A DNA stretch of 64,000 nucleotides, taken from NCBI GenBank assembly GCA_958510825.1, contig OY294048.1, forward strand, positions 33,941,026-34,005,025, read 5' to 3'. This document shows, piece after piece, positions 32,686-42,690 of this stretch; position 1 is the first letter of the stretch; each line of letters opens with the position of its first letter. The translations under genes were made by a program, and so were the position numbers. The notes below the pieces were generated by a model, which searched no databases, was not told the DNA's origin, and saw only the letters and a list, made by a program, of their open reading frames with translations. This stretch comes from Brachypterus glaber (Eukaryota; Arthropoda; Insecta; Coleoptera; Kateretidae).

Positions 32686-34233
32686 ATGGGACGTATTTCA
32701 AGAACTCCGCCACTTCAGCAAAGCGAAAACGGCGTGATCACACGTGGCATGTCACGACATCTTGAGCATGCGCACAACCAAGCACCGGCGGGGCAACTCG
32801 ACGAGGCAGCCGGAGGAGATTTAGCGGAGCACCTGTCCGAGGAGGCGCTGGAAGTTCCGCAGCCCCAGGTCCAACCGACGGCGACGCCGACGGGAGCGGT
32901 TCCAAAGGTACGGCAGCAGGCAGGCAGCGCGCAGGTCGAGAGCGCTGTCCACAGCGCAGGTACTTTGCGTCGATCCTCATCCTTACCACAAGACGGGCTG
33001 GCAAGCGCACCGTTCATATGCGAGCTGTTAGCACATACCTATTTGCAACCAGAGGAAGCGTGTGACCGAGGCAGGCAGCATACATCGATAGCGGGTGGAT
33101 CGCAAGTAGGCGGAAGGCAACAAGCACAAAACCAGCGGAAGGTTCCGTATGAAATAAATAAATTTAATCATCAAACTTATAATTTAGAAAATGAACATTA
33201 TTTTGATTTACCTAACCAAGTACAAGCTGGAAAATACTTAAATAATATTTCAAATTTAAGAACATCAAGTTTTCAGCCTATAAATTCACAAACTTTGCCA
33301 AATATAAATAGTTATAGTCAAAATAAAAATACGATGCCAAATTTAACCACATTTCAAAACTCAAATGCACATAATAATATGCTGCAAAATAAAAATACGT
33401 TGCCAAATTTAAACAATTTCCAAAATACAAATTTTGCCCAAAATATAAATTTGCCTCAAATGAACAGTTTGTCAAATTTTAACAATATGCCAAATTTTAA
33501 TAATTTTTCAAATTTGGACAATTTTTCAGATCAGAATAATTTGCCAAATTTGACTAGTTTACGAAATTCCCCGAATTACGGAAGTAATTTTGATTTAAAA
33601 TTAATTCCAAAATTTGGAAATGTTGGTGGTATGCATCCAATTGAATACATACAACAACTAGAAGCAATTTTACAAATGTCAAATATGCCTTTCCAAATTT
33701 TTAAATTTTATTTAGCAGATTCTTTTATAAAAGAAGCTTCTTATTGGGCCAACGCATTTTTAAATTCATTTATAAATTTCCAAAGTTTTAAAAACTCATT
33801 TTTAGAGCAATTTTGGAATGCTGACGCTCAATCAGAAGCCAGATCAGAATTTGAAACTTCAGTTTATGAAAATGGACCTTATACGGTTTATTTTCTTAAA
33901 CAATATACAAAAGCGAAATTTATACAACCACCGTATAATCCATCTTTATTAATTTCTAAAATAGGTAGGGGGTTACCTCCGTCTATATCATCTTGTCTGA
34001 TAGGGGCACAAACGATAGATGATGCTATGAATAGGTTGCGTCAGGCTGATTCCTTTGCGTCCACTAGTCGTGTGTCAAGTTTCGAAAAAAAATATGATAA
34101 CAGACCAAGTAATCCTAAACCCGAAAATAAGAACTTTTATAATCGCCCTGCAAGCCCTTTTAGACCAGACAGTCGGTCACCCAGTCCAAACCGAAATCGC
34201 GTTTCTTTCCAAAATTCTAAGTCGGAAAACTAA
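32686..34233 (+). CDS. gag: gag of Ty3/gypsy element
   Basis: 515 residues that should form the capsid-like particle packaging the element RNA. Three parts are visible. Residues 1 to about 150 are encoded by unusually GC-rich DNA and rich in Ala, Gln, Glu and Pro. Residues about 165-305 are asparagine-rich, with degenerate repeats of the type PNLNNFQN. The remainder is a capsid-like region (VGGMHPIEYIQQLEAILQMS, FKNSFLEQFWN) ending in a basic Ser/Pro/Arg tail. I see no CCHC zinc knuckle, which many gypsy Gags have. The start ATG follows the primer site by about 30 bp. The stop at 34231 is immediately followed by a hairpin at the pol boundary. Confidence 0.85.
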   Translation: MGRISRTPPLQQSENGVITRGMSRHLEHAHNQAPAGQLDEAAGGDLAEHLSEEALEVPQPQVQPTATPTGAVPKVRQQAGSAQVESAVHSAGTLRRSSSLPQDGLASAPFICELLAHTYLQPEEACDRGRQHTSIAGGSQVGGRQQAQNQRKVPYEINKFNHQTYNLENEHYFDLPNQVQAGKYLNNISNLRTSSFQPINSQTLPNINSYSQNKNTMPNLTTFQNSNAHNNMLQNKNTLPNLNNFQNTNFAQNINLPQMNSLSNFNNMPNFNNFSNLDNFSDQNNLPNLTSLRNSPNYGSNFDLKLIPKFGNVGGMHPIEYIQQLEAILQMSNMPFQIFKFYLADSFIKEASYWANAFLNSFINFQSFKNSFLEQFWNADAQSEARSEFETSVYENGPYTVYFLKQYTKAKFIQPPYNPSLLISKIGRGLPPSISSCLIGAQTIDDAMNRLRQADSFASTSRVSSFEKKYDNRPSNPKPENKNFYNRPASPFRPDSRSPSPNRNRVSFQNSKSEN

Positions 34234-34265
34234 AAACTGCGACAAGTAGCCCAACTGTCGCAGTT
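34221..34265 (+). promoter_or_regulatory. Putative gag-pol recoding hairpin
   Basis: Ten bases, AACTGCGACA (34235-34244), pair perfectly with TGTCGCAGTT (34256-34265) around an 11-nt loop. The stem begins one base after the gag stop TAA and ends directly before the pol ATG. The pol frame is the -1 frame of gag and is open from 34221. Just before the stop lies GGAAAAC (34224-34230), a shifty-looking but non-canonical heptamer, 4 nt from the stem. A role in -1 frameshifting or reinitiation is inference. Confidence 0.55.
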
Positions 34266-37200
34266 ATGAGTAAAAGGGCAATCTTGGAAAATAATCCTAG
34301 GGATTTTCTTTTAGAAGAAGACTGTGATTTTATTCATACAAAAAATGAAAATTCCCCAGTAATTTTAATTAAAATTTGTAACATTGAATTTACTTCTTTG
34401 ATAGATACAGGTAGTGAAATATGCGCTATTTCGAGTTACGTGTGGGATCAAATCAGGGAATTAGATAAAACTATCCCGTATTTTTCGGTAAGCGGCGTAA
34501 GGGTAACTGGTGCTTTCAGGGGGGCACGTAGAAAAATTACACATCAGATTTTATTAAATTTCTATATAAAAAATATCGTTTTCCAACATGAATTTTTATT
34601 AATACCGGAACTTGCATACCCAATTATTATAGGTTCGGATTGGTTAAGAAATAACGCACGTATAAACTTAACTGAGGGAAATTTATTTTTAACTAAACAT
34701 AATGTAACAGTTCAAGAAACAAATATTTTTCATGAATTTTCGCCAGTTGACCCTCAAAATTTCAAGATTGAAGCGATAAATAGGAATTTTACCGAATTAA
34801 ATCCAAACTTACCGGAACAAGATATTCCACCTGATTTTCAGGAAGCTGTAAACAATTGTGACTTAAATGAAGGTCAAAAGGAGAAGTTTCTCGCTTTATT
34901 GTTAAAATATACGCACGTTTTTTCTGAAATACCGGGTCGAACTACAGAGTATTATCATGAGATCAAGCTCGTAGATGAGACGCCTTTCCAAGTTAAGCAA
35001 TATCCTATCCCATACGCTTATAGAAAGGCGGTTCAGGACGAAATTGATCGCATGGAACGTATGGGTATAATAGAACGGAGTGATTCGCCCTTTTGTTCAC
35101 CTCTCATGGTGGTAGTAAAAGGGGATAAGTCTATACGTCTAGTTTTAGACGCCAGAGCTTTAAATAAACAAATGTTATCCGACTCAGAACAGGTCAGAGC
35201 GGTAGATGATATTTTACATGATCCCGATCTAGAGGAAGCAGTCTATTTTTCTCTATTAGATATGACTTGTTCATACTGGCAATTTCCATTACATCCCAGT
35301 TCTAAAAAATACACTGCTTTTCTTTTTAACGGTCGCTGCTATAATTTTGTAGTTATTCCCTTTGGGGTAAAGACGGCAGTTTCGTCATTTTCTAGGGGTT
35401 TGGATAAAATTTTAGGAAATGCTTTTCGAAAATTCATAAAACAGTTTGTTGACGACTTACTAATACATTCTACAAATTTTGAAGACCATCTTTTGCACAT
35501 TGAAATGTTACTTCAACGCTTTGATGAAGCAGGTCTAACTTTACGCTTAAAAAAATGTTCCTTCTTTAAAAAGGAAACAAAATTTTTAGGATATATTTTG
35601 TCTAGCAATACAATAAAAAGCGACCCTGACAGAACACAGGCTATTACAGAATATCCTGTACCGAAAAATAAAAAACAGTTGCAACAGTTTTTAGGGCTTT
35701 GCAACTACGATAGGGCATTTTCTCCGGGGTTTTCTGCTATTTCGGAGCCACTAGTGGCACTTTTACGGAATAAAAACAAGTGGGTATGGAGTGACCCACA
35801 GCAAAATGCCTTCACTAAATTAAAGGACGTAATATGTAAAGAAACCTTACTTTACCGGGCTAATCATAAAAAATCTTTTTACGTACAATGTGACGGGTCA
35901 GATTTTGCTTTAGGGGCAACCCTTTGGCAGTACGATGGGGATAAAAAACGAATTATTGCGTATGCAAGCCGATTATTGTTAGACCGGGAACGCCGATATT
36001 CGGTCCCTGAAAAAGAAGCTCTTAGCATTGTATGGGCACTGGAGAAATGGCGCGTTTATTTACTAGGAAAACCGTTTTTTATACTAAGCGATCATCAAAG
36101 TCTTGTTTATTTAAAAACTTGCAGACTCTTGTCGGCTAGAATTTCTAGATGGATATTGTTCTTACAAGAGTACAATTTTGAAATATCTCATATAAGCGGA
36201 AAAGAAAATCTAGTTCCGGATATTTTATCTAGGAATCCGGCACCTAGGCTGGCGTCACCAGATTCAAAAGTATTTAAAGTATTAGCGTTTAAATCAGACA
36301 AGGTTTCTGAAGAGATAAAGTCACAAATTAAAACTTTTATGAAAAGGTTACCGGCTAAACAGCGCGCTGATGATTATTTTTCTAACGTAATAAACCAACT
36401 TTCGGACCCAAACTCCATATTGCATAGAAAATACATCATAAAAAATGATTTATTATATTTAAATAGGGGGCAATTTAATAGTCCTTACTTATGTATTCCC
36501 AGCAGCGAAATAACCAATATAATAAATATTTTTCATGCAGCCATAGGTCATTTTGGCCAGTATAAAACTTGGCGGGCCCTACATCAAGAAATTTGGGCTA
36601 AAAATTTACACGGGAATGTAAAAAGGGTTTTAAAGTCATGTGACATTTGTCAACGGGCAAAGCACTGCCCTATGCCACACCCTCCTTTACAAAGTATAAT
36701 ACCTGAGAGGATTAATGATATATTAGCTCTTGATTTATATGGTCCATTACCATCCTCAATAGGGGGGGTAGAACACTTATTAGTGGTAGTTGATCTTTTT
36801 TCAAAATATGTGTGTTTATATACTTTGAAAAAGGCTACGACCGAGTCAATTTTAAGAAGGCTAAAAACTCAATTTGAAAAGTTTTCCACTCCAAGGGCCA
36901 TACTAAGTGATCATGGATCCCAGTTCACTTCGGACCTTTGGATTTCAGCGTTACAAAACCAAAATATAAAAATTATACATTGCTCGGTACGACATCCGGC
37001 CGCGAATCCAAGCGAACGGTGGATGAGAGAATTAGGGCGTTTATTTCGCGTGTATTGTTATACTAAGCACACGAGGTGGGCGTTAGAGGTGCCTAAGCTT
37101 GCCGAGTTTTTGAACAATGTTGTTCATGACTCAACAGGGTTTACCCCACATGAGTTACAAACCGGGAAACCTCCTAAAACCATTTTGCCGGTTCATTATG

Positions 37201-37577
37201 ACCCAGACCGACCGAAGCTTCAGGAAAACCATATTAAATTATATCTTGCTAAGGAAACTCTAGAAGGAAAAGCGGCACGTCGAAAAATTAGATACCCTGG
37301 GCGTCCTTATTACAAATTTAAAGTGGGAGACCTAGTTTTGCTCCGGGCTAACCCAATTTCTAAAGCGCTAACCAAGCAAACAAAAAAATTTATGCTCCTT
37401 TTCGAAGGGCCATACAGAATTAAAAAAAGTGTGAGTGATGCCACTTTTGTCCTTGAACATCCGCAAACAAAAGTGGAGCGTGGAGTTTTTCATGCTAGCC
37501 ACCTGAAACTTTATACAACTCCTCCAAATGGAGAGTACCCATTTGAAGAAGTTGGGGGGGCAGATGAACCAGAATAA
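34266..37577 (+). CDS. pol: pol of Ty3/gypsy element
   Basis: 1103-residue polyprotein. Aspartic protease: DTGSEICA (DTG 47-49) and IIIGSDWL (about 120-127). Reverse transcriptase: SPLMVVVKGDKSIRLVLDAR, LLDMTCSYWQFPLHP, catalytic FVDD (394-397). RNase H: VQCDGSDFALGATL, with the downstream Glu in PEKEAL and LSDHQSL. Integrase: zinc-binding H757, H762, C792, C795; catalytic D823 (ALDLYG), D882 (LSDHGSQF) and E917 (NPSERWM). No internal stop. The ATG follows the hairpin; the frame is also open 45 bp upstream, so a Gag-Pol fusion by frameshift is possible. The stop TAA lies inside the 3' LTR. Confidence 0.95.
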   Translation: MSKRAILENNPRDFLLEEDCDFIHTKNENSPVILIKICNIEFTSLIDTGSEICAISSYVWDQIRELDKTIPYFSVSGVRVTGAFRGARRKITHQILLNFYIKNIVFQHEFLLIPELAYPIIIGSDWLRNNARINLTEGNLFLTKHNVTVQETNIFHEFSPVDPQNFKIEAINRNFTELNPNLPEQDIPPDFQEAVNNCDLNEGQKEKFLALLLKYTHVFSEIPGRTTEYYHEIKLVDETPFQVKQYPIPYAYRKAVQDEIDRMERMGIIERSDSPFCSPLMVVVKGDKSIRLVLDARALNKQMLSDSEQVRAVDDILHDPDLEEAVYFSLLDMTCSYWQFPLHPSSKKYTAFLFNGRCYNFVVIPFGVKTAVSSFSRGLDKILGNAFRKFIKQFVDDLLIHSTNFEDHLLHIEMLLQRFDEAGLTLRLKKCSFFKKETKFLGYILSSNTIKSDPDRTQAITEYPVPKNKKQLQQFLGLCNYDRAFSPGFSAISEPLVALLRNKNKWVWSDPQQNAFTKLKDVICKETLLYRANHKKSFYVQCDGSDFALGATLWQYDGDKKRIIAYASRLLLDRERRYSVPEKEALSIVWALEKWRVYLLGKPFFILSDHQSLVYLKTCRLLSARISRWILFLQEYNFEISHISGKENLVPDILSRNPAPRLASPDSKVFKVLAFKSDKVSEEIKSQIKTFMKRLPAKQRADDYFSNVINQLSDPNSILHRKYIIKNDLLYLNRGQFNSPYLCIPSSEITNIINIFHAAIGHFGQYKTWRALHQEIWAKNLHGNVKRVLKSCDICQRAKHCPMPHPPLQSIIPERINDILALDLYGPLPSSIGGVEHLLVVVDLFSKYVCLYTLKKATTESILRRLKTQFEKFSTPRAILSDHGSQFTSDLWISALQNQNIKIIHCSVRHPAANPSERWMRELGRLFRVYCYTKHTRWALEVPKLAEFLNNVVHDSTGFTPHELQTGKPPKTILPVHYDPDRPKLQENHIKLYLAKETLEGKAARRKIRYPGRPYYKFKVGDLVLLRANPISKALTKQTKKFMLLFEGPYRIKKSVSDATFVLEHPQTKVERGVFHASHLKLYTTPPNGEYPFEEVGGADEPE
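37553..37564 (+). other. Purine-rich tract before 3' LTR
   Basis: A G-run followed by CAGA sits directly before the 3' LTR and would prime second-strand synthesis. A G-rich polypurine tract is usual. Here it also codes for the last Gly-Gly-Ala-Asp residues of Pol. Confidence 0.65.
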
Positions 37578-37965
37578 ATAAGTAAATACCTAATTTAAAT
37601 ATAAATGGTAAATTTGGCAACGTATTTCAAATCGTATTTCAAAACATAAACGAATGATTTTATTCGTTTCAGTTTTTTGTCAGTTTTTTTTTATAACTCT
37701 GTTCAGTCGCAGTTTCAGTAGTATACAATTAACAAGTGTTTCCAGTTTCTACAACTTTTTGGTTGTTTAAATTACCTTTGTAGGTGAGTCAAATCAAATT
37801 TATCTTTTATTATATTATTCTAATATTATTGTAACCCTTGTAGAAACCTGGATCCTTGTTAATATAAACCACTAAAACCTTATAATAAGTTTCCCTTCTT
37901 GAAATTGCCCTAGACCGCCCCGAGTAAGTCCGCTTGCTCGCCGAAATTCAAAAATTCTCTGCACA
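37565..37965 (+). repeat. 3' LTR
   Basis: 401 bp, TGAACC...GCACA, with no difference from the 5' LTR found by eye. Its first 13 bp include the stop codon of pol. Confidence 0.95.
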
Positions 37966-37969
37966 ACAG

Positions 37970-39169
37970 TAATGTAAAATACTATGTCGAGCACTTACTG
38001 ATAGATGAAATCAATACAAACAAAACCGTAACTAAAGACAGAAAAAATGATTTACCGAACAAGGACACTAAGTGTGCTTACATTTACCGGAGGGGGACAT
38101 GTCCGGACATCTAGACACAAGATTGCTATTTCTAATTTTATAGAGTGTTTCCATAAAAAAAATGATTTCTTGAATTGTCACACATATATGTCAAAAATAT
38201 TATTAATGAGAAAAACATAATGCGCCACACGTAGGTAAGTTTTTTTCTGTCTTCGGTCTTGTTTATGGATCTCAGCTCCGCTTCGGCCCACAAAATACGA
38301 CCTCACACAGAGAAATTCACTTACCTCTACTAGGAGCGCAAATAACTATTATGTGTTTATTTATTATTTAACTATCAATTTTTAGTTTTAGGTAATTTAC
38401 ATAAGTAATATTTATTATTTTATTGTATTAATATTTGTCCTATTATTGGTTATCTATTGGGCAATAAACTATATTATTAAAACATAAAAATTCGTTACTG
38501 TGCCTAATAGGGTAAAAGACATATTAAATAAAAACTCTTTTTTAGGAGCACTCTTAGAAGGGCCGTAGCTCCCTTAGGGCTAGTTTTCGGACCAACCTTT
38601 AAAGGAGCTTTTTTTCTTATTTTCGTATGTAGAATCACCTCTAAAATTTCTCTACGCGAGTTCTAGAACTTTTTTGGAAGTAGGGCTAATAAAACAATTA
38701 AGTTTTCCTCAACTATTTAGTGACGTTTCGAAGAACTTTTTCTTCGTCTCCGGACTACTGTTAAATTCAAGCTGACTGGAGTTCAACTATATCTAAAACA
38801 CAACCTAATGACATACTGTATGTAACAGCAATTCGTGTAGGACACTATTAATCCAGAAAAAAAAAAACAATAAAACCCCAACAATTTCCATACGCGATGA
38901 CATTAGCTAAACTCTGGTTTGGAGTTTTTTAAACAAAATATTTCGAACTTATATCTATGGTCTCGGGTCTCCATTTTGTTAACTAATGTATTGTTTTTAG
39001 AATCATTCAGTCCTGAAATTTATTTCCTGTTGATTTATATTTCATTCAAGATAGAGAGGAAATTACAGCCGCTGTTTATAATGTCTGTAATTACAAAATA
39101 AACCAGCTAGTGTTTAAACCGATTAATCAAGTTAGCACACAATAATGATTTACACGCTATAGCGCTATA
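37970..39169. repeat. Intronic DNA with dispersed repeat copy and hammerhead-like relic
   Basis: At 38530-38650 is an inverted copy of the repeat at 27.7 kb. At 38719-38755 the minus strand reads a stem (AAGAA...TTCTT) followed by CGAAACGTC, the tail of a hammerhead-like motif, but the CUGANGA half is lost. Elsewhere (37970-38520, 38760-39165) I see nothing I can name. Confidence 0.4.
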
Positions 39170-39887
39170 CAGAGCGGTCCAAAAGTCACCCCCCCCCCCT
39201 CTTAACTTTTGAACCAGTTGAGATATCGACTTCAAATTTGGAACTTTTAAATAAGACAACTTAAACTATCTCTTAGCATATATTTAACTTTCAGCTCTTA
39301 AAATGTGGGCAGGGGGGCATGGGGGCACATTTTTTTAAATGGAAAGGGGGTTGTGTAATACATTATTTTAAAGCTTATAAAATTTAACTCCATATTTTTA
39401 AATTAAAAAAACAAATTTTTTTGGGTTTAAAATGGGGTTGAAAATGGGTATTAATGTCAAAATTCCTCTAAAAAAAACAAATAATTTTTTAAAAATGCCT
39501 AATTTCATCATAAAGAAATGTTAATTATACTTCTAAACTAATTTTAGTTGACATAAATAAAAATTTATAAAAAAAAACTTAAAAAATCGAATGTTTTAGC
39601 ACAAAAAATTGAAAAATCAAAACCTTAAAAAACATTTTTAAAAATTTTAAACATGTAAGTTTAAACAGAGAATTTTATAAGCTTTAAAATGATGTATCAC
39701 ACGACTCCCCTTTCCATTTAAAAAAATGTCCCCCCATGCCCCCCTGCACACATTTTAAGAGCTGAAAATATTAAATATATGCTTAAAGATAGTTTAAGTT
39801 GTCTTATTTAAGAGTTCTAATTTTAAAGTCGATATCTCAACTCGTTCAAAAGTTAAAAGGGGGGGGGGTGACTTTTGGACCGCACTG
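39170..39887. mobile_element. Tc1/mariner-type non-autonomous element (718 bp)
   Basis: Same termini as the 29.28-kb copy (CAGAGCGGTCCAAAAGTCAC and complement of CAGTGCGGTCC...), bordered by TA at 39168-39169 and 39888-39889. Inside each terminus is an inverted pair about 200 bp long, including 'gcaggggggcatgggggcac', so most of the element can fold on itself. The interior has no transposase. Confidence 0.8.
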
Positions 39888-39889
39888 TA

Positions 39890-42490
39890 TAAAGTTTGCA
39901 ACACCGTGTGGCCCACACCGATCAAAAACAGTGAAATAAATTCCACAAAAAAATTATTCGAAAACACTGTAGAATGGCTTTAATAGTATATTCTATAACT
40001 AGTATGGAATAAAAAATATTCCGCGCGAGCGGAAAGTTTGTCATACGAGCCAGCAGGCGAGTATGACGGTCCCGCGAGCGCGGAATGACTATTCCATACG
40101 TGTTATAGACTATACTTTTTCTTCGACTGCAAATATGAAACACTGTATGGCTTTAAACTGCGTACAAGCTTAAAAACAATGTTTTTTGTGACTCAACATT
40201 GTAAATGCAACAAAACACAAATTTTTAAATAAAGCAATTAATGTTATCTAATAATTTTACCAAATCAGTACTTAAAAAAGATTTTTATTTAATTTTAGCA
40301 AATATTTACAAATTATAATGCAAAAATTGAAGGTTATGTCAGATTGTTGTGACATATATCAGGTTTAAATATTTAACAATAAATGGAGCAGTTTTATTTT
40401 TAGAACTAAATTGATAAAAAACTAGTCAAATATTAAGAAAAACTAATAAACTTTATGTAATTTTAACGCAAAACTTTAAATTGCATTAAATTATTCAATA
40501 TTTCATGGTAAAATAAATATATTTTTGATAATTTTGCCACACTTTTCTTTACTTTTATAAACAAGAGATGGCACTACATGTGCTCATTCTAACACTTGAT
40601 ATGGAATATTCATACCGTATCTAGAGCTAGAATGGATTCATTCTGTGTTTCAAAAGTGTGTGTATTTTTTTTACATTCTAAAGCAGTTGCAGAAAAAATA
40701 AATACTGTTATTGTATAATATATACGGGGTTATTCAGAAATAGGATCAATAAAAAAAACACATATAGGTCCATTTTAGAGTTTAATCTTTTTAAACTAAA
40801 ACGAAAAATATACGCAATATACGTCATTTAGGAGCAGATTTTTTTTTAAGAAAACACTCTTAAAATTAGTACGCCACTGACTAGAAATTAATAAACAGCA
40901 CTGTTGCCAAACTGATTAATTCCGTTTATAAAGATTTATTTCTAATTCAAAAACTGAAGAAATATTCTGGCAGAATGATTCTGCTATTATATAATTATAA
41001 AAAATTAGAAATCGCTCGTCTTTTTCACAAATAATTAAATACTAATTCCAACATAACATATATTTTTTTAATATTAATAACCATCTCACTAAAAAATATT
41101 TGGTTAAAACAACGATATATTTATTTATCCATGATTGTACATTTAGGTATTCAAAAAAACTACATTTTTAAGATATTAACTTTTTTAACCAACTTAAAAA
41201 CTTTTTCTACTATTTATAAATACCTCTTATCGGTAGAAAATTGAATACATATCGAGCAGACCCAGCTGTTCTGTTCTAAAATTCTGTAAATACGTAAATA
41301 CCTCCATGGCCGCAACATGTTTTTAATAAATTATTTATGAATGAAGTATTTCCTGTAAATAAATAAATTTAATGACATTGATAATGTGTTTTTGCAATCA
41401 ATTATGTTTTATTAAAGTGGTGAATTTGAACCAATGAAGTATTTTGTATCATTTTTGAGTTAAAATATGTTAATTATTTGTTTTGATTTGTTCGAGGGTA
41501 TATTGTGAATTTAATATTAAAGTAAAAGTGATTTTTTTGTATTTATTATAATAAAACAACCCTCACCTCTAAAATCACTAAAAAGTAAATTGTTTTCCAA
41601 CCGTGGTAAATTTAGCAACCTGCAAAGCGACTCGCTTTAAGTAAATCTATTTAATTTCACGGAATAATAAATTTCTATAGTAAACTGAGTCCGACTGCCA
41701 GAAGTGCCATCTGGTAACATTTTTGTAAACTTTTAAATATGGCCTCCGTTAATTTTTTTTTAATCCACCTATGAGACTACCAAAAATTACACAATGTTAT
41801 TATTAATTTTTTCTGGACGTAACTTTTTCTTATTCAGAATAGAAGAAAAATTTAAAAACCACCTAAAAGGTAAAAAAATACACACAAAAATGTATCATTA
41901 TCTTTTTTTTTTCCATAAACCCGGCTTTCCCACAAAATGCCCGTTTTAGTAATTTAGTACCTACTTTGAAGTATTGACAAGCCAATAAGCAATAAGGAAT
42001 AAATTCCACGTCTTTTGCAAAATAAAGGTGTAGATATTTTATGTTAGCTTCTTTGAAGTTGTAAAATGCGAATTCTTGAATAAAGGTTCTTACGTTTAAT
42101 TTCTTTGATGTAAAAATTGCATACCATCTAAAGAATGCTTATCCTGAAATATGAAACTTTTATTTTTACCTAGGTACTTATTTACAGTGGCATGAAAATT
42201 TAAACTGGAAATTACATACAGGGCGATCATTTGAAAACGAGCCACCCTAAATTTCTCGCAAACTAAGCACTATGTGAAAAATTTAAAAAATAAGTCAATT
42301 TGATTTTTCGTTTGGGAAACTTAGATATATACTTTTGGGGATTTTCCCTCACCCCCTAACCCTCAGCTACCCCAACATTGAAATCTAAGTAGGGAATCCC
42401 CATCTTGTGATATTTACAAAAATAGCTTAATATTTCATTACCCATTGAATAAAAATTAATCAATAAAAAAACAACAACAAATAAATATGT
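39890..42490. other. AT-rich intronic stretch with a small palindrome
   Basis: A compact inverted repeat lies at about 39990-40115: 'agtatattctataac(t)agtatggaat' against 'attccatacgtgttatagactatact', with GC-rich 'cgcgcgagcgg' and 'cccgcgagcgcg' inside. A 'ggttattcagaaatagg' motif at 40731 belongs to the family at 27.7 kb. The rest, up to 42490, shows no gene or bounded repeat that I recognise. Confidence 0.4.
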
Positions 42491-42690
42491 AAACTAAATT
42501 AAATTGTTTGATATTTACAAATTTAAAAAATCTATATAAAACATTTTACTATTCCTTAAAACGACTTTTGTTTGATTAACGCAGTCGTCCCTTCGAAGTG
42601 ACTGATCGATTTCGTGCTTTTTAGCACTCTTCAGAGCCACACGACTGTGTTAATCAAAACAAAGGTAGTTTTAAGGAATAGTAAAATGGG
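42491..42690 (-). mobile_element. Truncated foldback copy of the hammerhead repeat
   Basis: Begins with the same TAAACTAAATTAAATTG end as the 435-bp repeat. The segment 42543-42590 is repeated in inverted form at 42641-42688 (48-bp arms with several mismatches). The loop between the arms contains the complete hammerhead ribozyme and little else. Most of the 435-bp unit is missing. I found no convincing target duplication. Confidence 0.75.
42598..42640 (-). ncRNA. Hammerhead ribozyme (foldback copy)
   Basis: Same core as the other copies: GUGGCU, CUGAAGA, GUGC/GCAC stem II, GAAA, UCGA, UC and AGUCAC. The conserved core is intact although the rest of the unit is lost. Confidence 0.75.

Larger units (their letters stand above)
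32226..37969 (+). mobile_element. Complete Ty3/gypsy LTR retrotransposon
   Basis: Two 401-bp LTRs (32230-32630, 37565-37965), which look identical on reading, flank a primer-binding site, gag, pol and a purine-rich tract. The 4-bp target duplication ACAG sits outside (32226-32229, 37966-37969). Domain order is protease, reverse transcriptase, RNase H, integrase, which defines Ty3/gypsy (Metaviridae). There is no env ORF. Intact frames plus identical LTRs indicate very recent insertion. It is in the sense orientation within intron 3 of the protease gene. Confidence 0.95.

Noticed and set aside
32715..33017. Minus-strand ORFs overlapping the gag start
   Set aside because: They are antisense to the GC-rich part of gag, with no start context and no family resemblance.
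34266..37577. An envelope gene that would make the LTR element an errantivirus-like retrovirus
   Set aside because: Pol ends inside the 3' LTR, leaving no room for a third ORF. No signal peptide or transmembrane protein is encoded.
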